A DNA stretch of 64,000 nt from Prunella strophiata (Eukaryota > Chordata > Aves > Passeriformes > Prunellidae). The translations under genes and the position numbers were made by a program. Location: contig JAZBQD010000034.1 of NCBI GenBank assembly GCA_036583965.1, positions 10,356,040 through 10,420,039 of the forward strand, read 5' to 3'. The notes under the pieces were generated by a model that worked only from the letters and a program-made list of their open reading frames with translations, did no database searches and was not told the DNA's origin. Shown one piece after another: positions 53,361 to 64,000 of the stretch; position 1 is the stretch's first letter; every line of letters starts with the position of its first letter.

Positions 53361-55970
53361 AGTGGGTAGTGTCAGCTATCGCTGAGTTTACATGGTGCTT
53401 CCTATTATTGAACTCAGATTTAATTTTGCTAAAAATTTGCCAAGCCTTCCTGGTTTGGGCTGAAGGTTTTTGTGTCAGGTGTCTGCCAGGCTGAGTTACG
53501 CTGGAGGCTCGGGCCAGGCTGGCTTTTGGCAGTGCTGTTCAGGCCATACTTGATGAACAGAGTAAAAAAGGCTCTCCAGGGAGAAGCTACTTTGGGTTTT
53601 GTTTTCTGTTTGCTCTCCAGGGTTTCCCTTCAACCCTGCTCTGATGACTGAACTTTCTCCAGGGTTTTTCTCTGATGCTCTAAGTAGATGTTTCACGGCC
53701 ACTAATGAATCTGTTTTTATAGCCCTCCACAGGAAGAGAGTGTTTTTTCCACATCTTACAGAGAAGAGAACCAAGTAATGAGTGGTTGGAGCTGGACCTT
53801 CCCTTGTGTTCTGACTGGCCCATTTGAGGCATCTTTTTTTGAGTGCTTTAGACAGTCAGAACATGCTGAGCAACTGTAATGCCCAGCTGCAGATTGTGGA
53901 ACTTGAGTATTTTGAAAATCCAAGGCTGATGTTTCAAGCCAGATGACTACAGCACATATTTACCTGCACAGGAGAATCTTTGTAGTGCATGTGATAGAGT
54001 GGAGTTGGCTTCTCCAGCACATCACTTTGTATCCCTTCCTTAGACACTTTCCAACACCATTCTCATCTTTTGCAACATGTGATAAAAGATATTCCAGGGA
54101 AAACTATTTACTGTCCTCTCCTGAATCATGTCTGTGCATGGTTATTGCTTGCACAGTCAAGGGTTCAATGGAAATAAGAGTATGTGAAGATCTAGAAATC
54201 TGCATCATAATACATAAAGGCTTGGGTTCAGGGTTGGGGTCACACTGAGCATTATTAAAGCATTTTCAGTCAGCAACCTTTGTAGCTGAGAAAACCTTTG
54301 ACACTGATGCTTTAGAAATGCTATTTAAACACAGGATTTCTGTTTTTCAGTATTAGAGAGCTGAAAGGATCATCTGTAATTTTTGTTTCCCATTGCTATG
54401 ATTCATAGAGTTTTCTGATGGATTGCTGGGCAATGATTGATTCCTGAAGTACTTTCAGTGGAGTTCATCCACAACTCAATGAAATCACTGGTCTGTAGCA
54501 TCAGACTGCTGGAGAAGGCCTAAATAATCTCTAGCTATGCTACACATAAGTGGTATTGCAAATGTCACATTATAAATGTCTAGGCTTCTTTGACTGATTT
54601 TCTTCATTTCAAAAAATGTTTCTCTTCAAAATGCAATATCAAAGGATGTGCATTAAAATATTTAGTCACAGAGTTTTTCCTTTGCCCTGATAATTTTCTA
54701 AAAATTTGGGTGACAATCACTGCTTTCCTTTGGAAAAGGTTTCGGAGCATTTTGTTGGTGTCTTTTTCTGAATCACTGTCAAGAGATGCCTTTTTATCTT
54801 TGACTGTTCAGAGAATCTCAGGTGAGCAGATTCCTGAACAGCCAGCTGCATCAGATGCTCCAGCTGGGCATGATGACTCTACCCATGGATAGTGACCCAG
54901 TTTGAGTTGTCTGCAGGGGAAGGTGTGTGAGAGATTCAGGGGGTGTTGGAAGGATAACAGCAGCCATGGATGTCAGGGAAATTCCACTACATCTGTGTAG
55001 TGTTTTTATAGGCCAGACCTCTGGTACAGCAGATTCCAGGATGGAAAGGAGCTCATGAGAATCTAAACTTTCCTAAACTGTACTCAGCTGACTCGACCTT
55101 CCTACTGGATATACTGAGTGGATGGCTCTTAAGCATGTGCAACAAATACACAAACATGGAAATATAGAAAAGTTTTCTCGCTGGGATGAGTGCATGAAGT
55201 TTGTGCAGGATTTCAACTCAAAGGCCAATTTCCTGGAGCTACTGAGCAAAGGCTGTGGATGTAAGCAAAAAGGCAGAGAAGTTAAGCAGAAATGATTACT
55301 CTCCTGAAAGGAATAAGGGCAAACCACCCCATCTCATTTGCTGAGTTAAAAAGTTTGAGTTTGTTTCTTAATTCCCAGAGCTAATATTGAGGAATTCTTA
55401 GAGCTTATATGGGGAAGAAGGTACCTTTCCAAATATTTCTTGTATTTACCTGTAGAGATGCCAGTGGTAGAAGGATGTTTGGCAGGATGGGAGGGCAGTA
55501 GAGCTATGCTTCATGTGGATATGGGAAAACAAAATGTAATAAATATAATTTTTTTGTTCACTGCTAGAAATTCTATTTTATTTAAAAATCTTTTCTATAT
55601 TCCATCATATAAATGTACCAACCTGCTCTCATGGTCGTTTTTCTAAAGTTAACCTAGATTTTTCAGTTAAAAAATATTTTCAAGTAAAGCAACATATGTC
55701 TAAAAAATGAATAGACAGTTAAATTGCCTCTATATCCCACAGTTTAATTAGTGAAAATAGTGTATGTTTTATGCAGAGCAAAGAGAAATGTTGGCTTTTG
55801 TGACTCTTAGTGGGATGCAAGATTTGACAGCTTGAATGTAGGTTACAGAGATTCAGTTCATTAGTGATACTAAGAAAGCAATTACAGTTTCTGGGAGACA
55901 GGTAAAGTCTCCAGTGACAGTTTTTTAGGTTGTTGGCATTTGTTGCTCTGGGTGTGTGAAAGACTCTTTC

Positions 55971-56036
<66 letters not shown>
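55971..56036 (+). repeat. Compound microsatellite (CTGT)6(CTAT)10
   Basis: Six perfect CTGT units (55971-55994) pass directly into ten perfect CTAT units (55995-56034) plus CT. The CTGT part probably arose from the CTAT part, or the reverse, by a single transition spread by slippage. Uninterrupted units make it likely to vary in length between individuals. Confidence 0.97.
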
Positions 56037-56037
<1 letters not shown>

Positions 56038-57049
56038 CAGGGAGAGCTAAATGCACAAACTGATGACCAGGAGAAGTAGTGAGTAACTGCTTTGGTTCTC
56101 TTCATTATGGTCACTTGTGACTGCTAAATTCTTAGTGTGACAGTTGCTATTCAAGGACTAAATCTGAATCCTGATTTTTTTTTTCCACCTTTCCCATTAC
56201 AAAGTACAACTAAGATTTTTTTTTTTTCTCCTGTTCTACATTACTTTGAAATGTGTTTGATGAGAATCAAAACTTTCTTATGCCTTGATAGACAAAGAGG
56301 TTTCCCAGTTGATATTTTAGGCCCTGATGAGAGGGAGGACTTCTTTTGTACAACCTCTTTTTCTCCCCCCTGAAATCATGCTGAAAGCCCCTTCACAGCA
56401 CTTCTCATGAAGGGCTCTGCCCTGGATGTATTTGTGGTTGAGTCCCTTTCAGCTGTTCTTAGCACATCATCTTTCCACATAGAAGCAACATCAAAACTGA
56501 CCATCTCTTACACAGACAGTTGACTTTGGCAATCTATAGAAGGGAAATCAAATTTCATAGCCAGTTTGGGTAGCTGGAAGAGACAAGCATCCTGATTATT
56601 TTTCCACTGAGTTTAACAGGTGACCTACATTTTTAAGGTACCTGCTAAGTTACAATTTTTATACTTTTGCAAAGGCCTTGTTTTCAAAAATTGCTGATCC
56701 ATGCTTGTTCGAGAAGTCAGGTTTACTGAAGACATTTTAGGCACCAAAAAGCACTTGGAGCCTGAGAACATCCCAATTACTGAGCTTGTGTTTGGATTTT
56801 AATAGATAAATCTACTTCACCAGACAGTGTAAAACTAGCAATGCTTTAAAAATATAATTGGTTTAAGACTAATTTCTAACATAATTATGAAGTCAACTAT
56901 CCTTTATTGCAAGAAAATGAATTTTCATTCCTGTTGCTAATCATACTGAAATCAATCTTGGATCACTGGAAGGTCATTAGGTTTCCATTTAGATGTTTCC
57001 TTAACGAGTCCTGTAAAGTATTGCAACTTTACATTATTCTGAACTCTCT

Positions 57050-57190
57050 GAATTAAAAGAAGGCATAAATCAAGCCTGAATGGGCCCTAAATACACACTA
57101 AAAATAGTCTGGGATGCGTCTGACCTTTTCACAGTGGGTGGAAATCTGCCTGCTGCCAGCTGTTTATTTAAGCCAGTGATACTGGTTTTC
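57050..57190. promoter_or_regulatory. Candidate enhancer with MEF2, E-box and forkhead motifs
   Basis: A perfect MEF2-type site CTAAAAATAG lies at 57098-57107. A CAGCTG E-box follows at 57157-57162 and overlaps a forkhead-like TGTTTATTTA at 57161-57170. The grouping within 75 bp is suggestive of a muscle or mesenchymal element, but each motif alone is common by chance. Confidence 0.25.
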
Positions 57191-57558
57191 TAGCAAAAGC
57201 TACCAGTGCTGGTAGGAAGGGAGAGCTGGCAGGAGTTCAGCCCTGAAGTATTAAACTGTCATGTAACAGGACACAGAAAAATAAATAGATGGAAATTTTC
57301 AATGATTGAAATTTTGATCCCTAAAGAAAATGACAATGTTTTCAGTTCAGGTGCATGTACCAAATCTGGGTTGTGTTACAAAAGCCACTGGTTGAGCCCT
57401 TCCCCTTCCACTGAACTGAGTTAGCCAGAGCCAAATGGGAGAAACCTCCTGTCCCTCCACCCAGTATTTGTAGGAGGGCTGGGATGTGATGACTTTAGGC
57501 CTTTCAGTGGTATAACCTATTCTACATTTGCAGGAAACCTTATTGTTTTGGCCTATAT

Positions 57559-57627
57559 TTGAAGGCCTGACCCATTTCCCAGTGGAATCAATGGTATTTT
57601 CTGCTGGTTTTAATAAGAGCCAGATTG
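57559..57627. repeat. Ancient amniote interspersed repeat remnant
   Basis: GGCCTGACCCATTTCCCAGT, GGAATCAATGGTATTTTCTG and CTGGTTTTAATAAGAGCCAG show the same layout as the remnant at 46853: two CAATGG-type blocks around an A/T-rich spacer, with a GACCC/CCAGA end. It is a diverged copy of probably the same old family. Confidence 0.5.
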
Positions 57628-60600
57628 ATTTTTAAAATGTAATAAATAAATATCCTGCTTTATTAATTGAGTGTTCCATTTTAAATAGAAGTGCTATTTT
57701 CCCCCCCTATATAGCAAACAATAACATTAAATGATGTTGATGAAATGATGAGGGTAAAAACTTATATGCAAATGAGATGAACTGCTTTTGACATTTTCCA
57801 TAGTGCCTTGCAGTTCTGAAATTTTATTTGCTCATGAATAATGACATCCAAGCCTCTGACCATATAAACTTTTAAATATAAAAGCATCATAGCAAGTTTT
57901 CTGGAACTCCATATGTGCCTGCAGATAAGGATGTTAGTGAGCACTGTGTAGTTTGAAACCATAATATGGAAAGAAATCCATTTTAGGATTTAACTTCTCC
58001 TGTGGAACAAGTTCTGTGCTCCACAGAGCTTTACTTTAGCCTTTTTGAGGTCTTTGACAGGGCTTGGTGTGGGTAGTTCCCATCACAAATATATATTGCA
58101 CATATTGTATGTTGGATCTTGTATCCATGTGCATTAGAGAAAACATCATCCAGACACAAAAGATATCAGCCCTGTTGTAACCAGGAGAGTCTGTACAACT
58201 ATCCATGGAAAAACTTTTCAACTTCAAAAAATGTGCTAAATTAATATAATGAGCATTAATATGATATGGTTTATCACCACTCAGGTTTATGTTAGAAAAC
58301 TGAAATTGCTGAAATGAAGAATTAAGAATAAAGATGACTTCAGTTTGCTGGAAATGGGGCTGATCCATGGCTGTGTTTGCTGAAGTTGGGTAAATACTTT
58401 GTGTCTTAGAATTGACTTCAGAGTAAACAAAATGTTTGTTCCTTCTGGAAAACTTTGTTGGCCTAAGGTATGTTTCACCTTATTTCAACTCCAGCTCAAA
58501 ATAATCTTGCGTGCCTGTTGTTGTTCTTGGAAGCTAATAGGGAGGAACATATGCTAAGCATTGGTAATGTCAGTTAAGCCCTTAATTAGTGATGAACGAA
58601 CCTCAGTTTTTCCCTGTGGTTCAATTCGGATGCTGCTCAAAAGCTGAGCAGTTCTCTAGGTTTTAGCCAAGTTTTTTAAGCATCCCAAGTTGTGCAAAGC
58701 TGGTTTTGTTACTGTGGTGAAGTTAAGACTTCTCTGGTGTTTTCAGATTAGGAACAAGCTGTAATATCCTCAGCCCTTTCCTGGCAGTGTTTTGGCACTT
58801 TGGGATGAGGATGAGGAAGGTATAAACAGGTGTTTCAAGAGACAAAAACATGTTTGGATCAGGGATGACATTCAGGAAAATCTTAACTCGAGTTTAGAGT
58901 GCTCCAGCAAAGCTTTGGGGGCAAGTAGAAAAGGGTTTGGCTGAGCTTATGTGTCCTTCAAGAAGGGGATTTGGGCTGTAGGACCTGCACTGGGAGCACC
59001 TGGGCAGGTTGTACCTGCTCTGGAGAAAGCAGTAGTGATGAGATTTCCAATGAGAAGGCATCTGTTCATGACTTGTCTTAGTAAGCCCTGAGCAGTCATT
59101 CAGGGCAGGGTACAGTAGATATCCAAATGTCTCCAGAAGGGGAACAGAGTGCTGGGAGCAAAGGCCCATTTGTCATTTTTGTCTCTGCTCTGTCACCTAA
59201 TTAAATATGGTGATGGCACTTAGGGGCAGTGGAATTGCCTCATCTCCATGTCTGGAAGAGGAGCAGTGAAAATGCAGCTTTGCAGAGCTGGGATGTTCAA
59301 AGAGTTACAGAACTCCAGTTATAGCCTTGGTTTTCTAAATACCCCCAGAGTATTTCAGCTTTGTTTCAGAGCTTCTCTGTGCTATGATTTTAGCAGAATG
59401 ATTCTAAAGTGGGACAGAAGCCGAAGGTTTGGACCGAGATGAGCAGAGCTCCCAGTGCATGACTAGGCCCCTTTCCATGTTACCTTGGCTGGCCTTTGCT
59501 GCAATGTTTTCTTGACATCCTCTTATAGGCACAGAATTAAAGGTTATTTCCATTCCTGCTTCTTATCACTTTGATCTTTTGCCAGCTCTTAACATCTCCA
59601 GCAGATTTGCTCTGGATCTGTAATTCCCATACCTACCCTCTGCCTGCGACATTCTCTGACATTTCCATTTCTGCACCACCCCTTGGTTTCTTTCTCTCCC
59701 CATTTATTCTTCAAGATTTTTTTTTTTTCCATTTTTCTCCTCAGTGGAATGGCTGTATGAAATTACTGATATTTGCATGCTGTTGCTACCAAATTCATAA
59801 GTCTCACCCTGTGAATCCCAAAGCCATCAGACTGCTCAAAATATTTTTGTAATTTCTGTCTGCTTAGCCAAAAAAAAGAGAAAAGGTAAAAAATTTGCTG
59901 TTTAATTCTTTCTGCAATACATCTTCAGGTGGCTTTCTGCTGTGGTTTAATTGTTTATTAGCTCCAGGATCTTTTCTGAAATTAGAGAGAGTCAGACCAA
60001 GGACTGGCAAAGATAAAGGCACAGTCATAATGGTGTGACTTCTTTCTGTCTCTGTCTGGGGGAAATAAAACCCAAAAGCAACAAAAAAGGATGTTTGGGA
60101 TGGAAGAGGAGGGAAAATAAGCAAAGGAATGAATGGAAGAGAAAAGTTTTTTAAAAAGGCAGAAAAAAGGAAGTTCTCTGTTATTTTTAATTATTGCATA
60201 TCTGTTTCTCAGCTTAATCTATTTTCCATGGATTAAACAAAAGAACGGAGTGTGTCTGAACCTGTTTGTAGCATAAAACAATATCTTTGTCTAATGGTCT
60301 GCAGCCATGACCAGGAGGCAGGAGTCCCCCACTATTCATTATTCCACTGCTCTATCCTGTGTGTTTTCAGGCCAGTCATTAATGGCATTTATCACTCTTT
60401 CTCCTCTGAATAATATTCCTCACAGTGAGCTGGGTCTGATAAATTATATTTGAAGAAGACAGCACCCAAAGTGAATCAATTTACAGCTTTTACCCTCTGG
60501 TGTACAAAATACAACCTAATGCTGTAGCTGAGTCTTTGAAGGAGATCCAGACAGACAGTGGAATCAGAAATTAGTGAAAGGAGTTTCATATTCTTTTCTG

Positions 60601-63600
60601 TGGGGAAAAACAGACACTAAACTTCTGATGATCTTGAGTTTTCTTATGCCTGCGGTCAGAGCATACCTGAAAAGAATGAGAGTTGGAAGATTTGCTGTTA
60701 TTAAAGGTGCAGAATAGCTGGTGGGCACCTCCACAGAGCAAAGGGGTGCAGGTGGGATGTTGTGGTGGTACTGTCTGCTCTCCATCAGTCACTTCCTTTC
60801 CCAGAGCTGCATTTTCCCTCCCTGTACCACGGTGTAGCAATAAAAGTCTCTTTTGTAAGTATTTTGAGAGCTGTAGATTAAAAATTTGGCTGCTGTTCCT
60901 GTTCCCACTGCTGCTGTTGCAGATGTGGTTGTTAAATCCACCTGGAAGCTCAGGCAGAACATTTCTGACTCCTTAACAACCCACCCTGATGCAGTACTGT
61001 TCCCACAGAGCACCTCTGTGCAGGGTGGGATGGGCTGCCCCTGCTCTCAGGGCAGCATCCCAGTACCTCACCCTCCTGGTTTTGGGGACTGCTCCTCACC
61101 AAGACTTTTCCCTCACCCAGCATGGCAGCATGGCAGGGACAGCTGAGCTGCAGCTCAGTTGATTTAGGAGTGAGATTCAGGACTCGCTGTCTAGACGTTC
61201 TCTGCAGTGGATTTTCAGCTTCAGACTTAATGTGTTCCTTTTTTCCAAAGTCATTCAAATCCACCGACCTTTGGGGTCTGCTGAAAGAAAAGTAATCTAT
61301 CATTTTGAGATGTTGTAGTGATATTTCTTTTGTGTACTTGTAATAAGTGGCTTTAGGCTTCTCTTCTGTCTTGTTTATTCTTATCTCAATTTTTTATCTT
61401 AAATTTATGCTATCTCCTACTATAAAGACAGTGTTAAAGATGTTTTTGAATATTATTATGAATATAAAATCCAGTTGCTTTTGGAATGCTCTAACTGCTA
61501 CATGAGTACTCAGGTTTTAGAAGAATTTATCCCCTGCTTGTATAGCAAACTAAAGAAAAGTTTGTGGGCACATAGGTTTGGGAAATGGTGCAGAACATGA
61601 ATTGCTGTTGGTCTTTGGGTAAATGCAGGTTTTGTTGAAATGCTCATTAAACAGAGACTGAGGTCTTCCATGGCTCTGCTTGCTGACGGGTCGGTCTCGC
61701 TGCCTGGGTTTGGCAGAACGAACCTGTGGCTTTATGAAACATGTTTTAATGGAAATGTCCCATAGCAGAGATTAACAAACTTTCTTGCAGACAGTTTTGC
61801 TTTATGGTGCTGGCTCTGTGACCCTCTCTGCAGAATACAATCTCTGTTACTGCACTTAAATGGGGGCCACTACACTAAATAAAACAAAATGCTTATGTTA
61901 TTACTGGGCCAGTTTTTAGTTACTATATGGGTTTGGGATAGCACAGGATATATTCCTGGTTTTAAATAGTGTCTGATTAGCCATGCAGACAGCATCTTTC
62001 TGCATTATAAGTTTGATAAGTTTAACCTTTGTTTTCCTTAAAACCAATTTATCTGCCCTCAGTTACTCCTAACCTTGATAGAAAAGAATCAGAGTAATTT
62101 TTGATTGGTAATAGCATATTGCCAAAAATGACTATGTATATTGAAATTACAATTGGGGGCTAATCTAAAAAGATGATACATTGTAGATTATGAAATTATC
62201 TCTAATTTAGGAGTAACAAAAATAAGGTATACCCAACATTGAGATTACAGTCAGAGAAATCCTATCAAGTAAAGACACAAAAATATAAAGGAAGAATAAT
62301 TTTTTTTAAACTTAGAATTTTAAGTTAAAAAATATATTTGCATCTATGTTCTCAGGGCAGGATGTTATTCTTAGTGATTAAGTTGTGACTTCATGCAGGA
62401 CATACTGTATCCTTCACAAGAAGATGGCTGGTGCCATCTGAAACATCCCCCAGACTGTGCAGGTACTCACTGAACACACATGGCAAACCCCAATACAACT
62501 AACTTCATTCTCCCTTTCCCAAGCCTGGGAAAGTTTCTTACCATTTGGTTGTGCTGGGCATAAAGAATCCATACTATCTGGGTTTCAGAACTTTGCTGAA
62601 AATTCCTTGGAATGGGTTAAAGAAGAAAGAAACTTCACTTGTTCAATTTACTGACTTGCATTCCAGGGTTCTGAATGTTCCTCCAGCTTCCAGCGATTAA
62701 ATAGCAGTGCTGGTGTCTGGACAGGCCCAAGGGACCTGGCTGTGCTTTTATGGGCACAGACTTCTCTCCTACAATGTGCTCTGATAAATAGCCATTGTGC
62801 TGCCTGCTCTTTTCCCATTACCAGGAGTTCCACAAGAGCATCACTCTGCAGTGAGCTGGGATCAAGCTTTGAAATGATCTGCTGAGAGAGATTTGAAATG
62901 GTATTTAAAAAATAGTGGGACAATGATTGTGAGCTCTCTGCTTCTTCCTAGCAAGTCAAAAGCAAAAATCTGTGTTTGGGGTTTTGGGCTGACTTCTCTT
63001 TTGATTTTGAGACCAATGGAGCTGCAGTGTTGGTTGAGCTAATGATATCTCCAAGCGTACTGACAAAACACTGCTCTGGTGGTCTTGGAAAGCAAAAACC
63101 CAGGATAAATACCTCACAGTCCTCTCAGAGACAGGATTATCTCTGGCACAGATGATGTCTGCTCAGTAATGCTTATGTTCTTAGTTGCATTTTGGTTATC
63201 TTGCAAAGATTAGGATGAAACTGTGGCATTCTTAGTTAGTGGGAAAATCTCTCATTATTGTCTGGAGTTGAAAACGTGCTTTCACATTTTGGAGTGGAGG
63301 CTTGAACCGGCACTAAACTCTTTGCTGCAAGATGGGACCTCAATAAGGGGAAGGAAGAGAAATATGAAATGCCTTATAGGAAAGGCTGAGCAGCCCAATA
63401 GCATCTGTGGTGTTTCTCCTACATGCTCTTCTACTCCAGAAAATGTATTTAATACATGGCAGCACAAACATAATCTGTTACACCTTTCTTTTTCTCTGTT
63501 ATGCCATTTTATCCTGCCCATTAAGTATCTCACTGAAATCTCAGTCTGTTTAATGTCCAGGATAATAGAAGATGACTTAGACCTCTACCTAAAGGATACC

Positions 63601-64000
63601 CAGCTGTTCCTGTCTGCAAACATTTTGAGTTATATTTTTATTAGCTAGTAAAATAAAAGGCTGGATAGCAGAACTATGGAGATTTTTCACTGATGCACAG
63701 TTCCAGTGTGCCTGCAGCTCACACTGCATGGTGTTTGAAATAGCTTCAGCATGTTTTTCTGTCTCTCTTGCTCAGCTGAGCACATACCCACTTCTCAGAA
63801 CTATTGACAAGGTTACTTCAATTCACCCACATATTTGGATTAGTTTTTCACTGGTCTCCATGGTAAATAACAGAACTAAGGGCCTTGGCTGTATGGAAGC
63901 TGGAAGAACAATACAAGAACATCTGTGCTGCCTGCACACGTTATTTGAAAATCTCTTCTGTCTACGTATCAAAAATTTGTGACAGCTGTGAAGGTCCTAC

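Larger units (their letters stand above)
33679..64000 (+). other. Intron downstream of the ADAMTS-type exon (3' end outside the window)
   Basis: It begins with the donor GTAAGG. No following ADAMTS exon (furin site or the zinc-binding HExxHxxGxxH of the catalytic domain) is visible before the window ends, so the intron is at least 30 kb. Recognised contents are an A20 tract at 35779-35798, a perfect hairpin at 39772-39819, T homopolymers at 42519-42547, 44671-44693 and 48137-48165, old amniote repeat remnants at 46853-46922 and 57559-57627, a CpG-enriched patch at 53180-53360, a compound CTGT/CTAT microsatellite at 55971-56036, a MEF2/E-box patch at 57050-57190 and a small CpG patch at 61680-61740. 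Nothing specific is seen in the rest. Open frames here are short and unrecognisable. Confidence 0.7.

Noticed and set aside
63223..63648. 141-codon + strand open frame near the window end
   Set aside because: No recognisable domain and an AT-rich composition like the neighbouring intron.
1..64000. Bacterial-type systems, CRISPR arrays, tRNA, rRNA or snRNA genes
   Set aside because: No repeat-spacer pattern, no dense coding, and no cloverleaf or snRNA-like sequence was recognised. The window has vertebrate intron texture throughout.

Overview
The window looks like vertebrate nuclear DNA, most likely from a bird. It is AT-rich and CpG-poor. It carries three short 3'-end fragments of CR1 LINEs (the usual avian retroposon), has no Alu or L1, and shows only a few very old MIR-like remnants and simple repeats. 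The low density of recognisable transposons fits a bird better than a crocodile or turtle. There are no operons, phage, plasmid or CRISPR features. The species cannot be named from this sequence.

Only one coding segment is convincing: an internal exon at 33519-33678 on the + strand, with a good splice acceptor and donor. It encodes part of the prodomain of a procollagen N-proteinase of the ADAMTS2/ADAMTS3/ADAMTS14 subfamily. The core peptides DEFFIEPL and HVVYRR are hallmarks of this subfamily. The paralogue is not settled: ADAMTS2 fits the long flanking introns, ADAMTS14 shares the RTHVVYRR string, and ADAMTS3 is least likely.

The rest reads as intron: about 33.5 kb upstream (1-33518) and about 30.3 kb downstream (33679-64000). 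Within it are CR1 fragments (6763-6832 minus, 16643-16697 plus, 30920-30988 plus), MIR-like remnants (21305-21440 plus, 30487-30556 minus), old amniote repeat remnants (46853-46922, 57559-57627), a compound tetranucleotide microsatellite (55971-56036), and several long A or T homopolymers. There is also a perfect 22-bp-arm hairpin at 39772-39819 and a G-quadruplex motif at 24975-25002. Several patches with unusual CpG content or clustered transcription-factor motifs are candidate intronic enhancers (for example 10560-11000, 28540-28800, 53180-53360 and 57050-57190). The open reading frames scattered through both introns show no recognisable domains and look like chance.

I see no evidence of a new biological system. 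The items most worth a second look are the perfect hairpin, the candidate conserved elements, and the acidic tract and paralogue identity of the ADAMTS exon.
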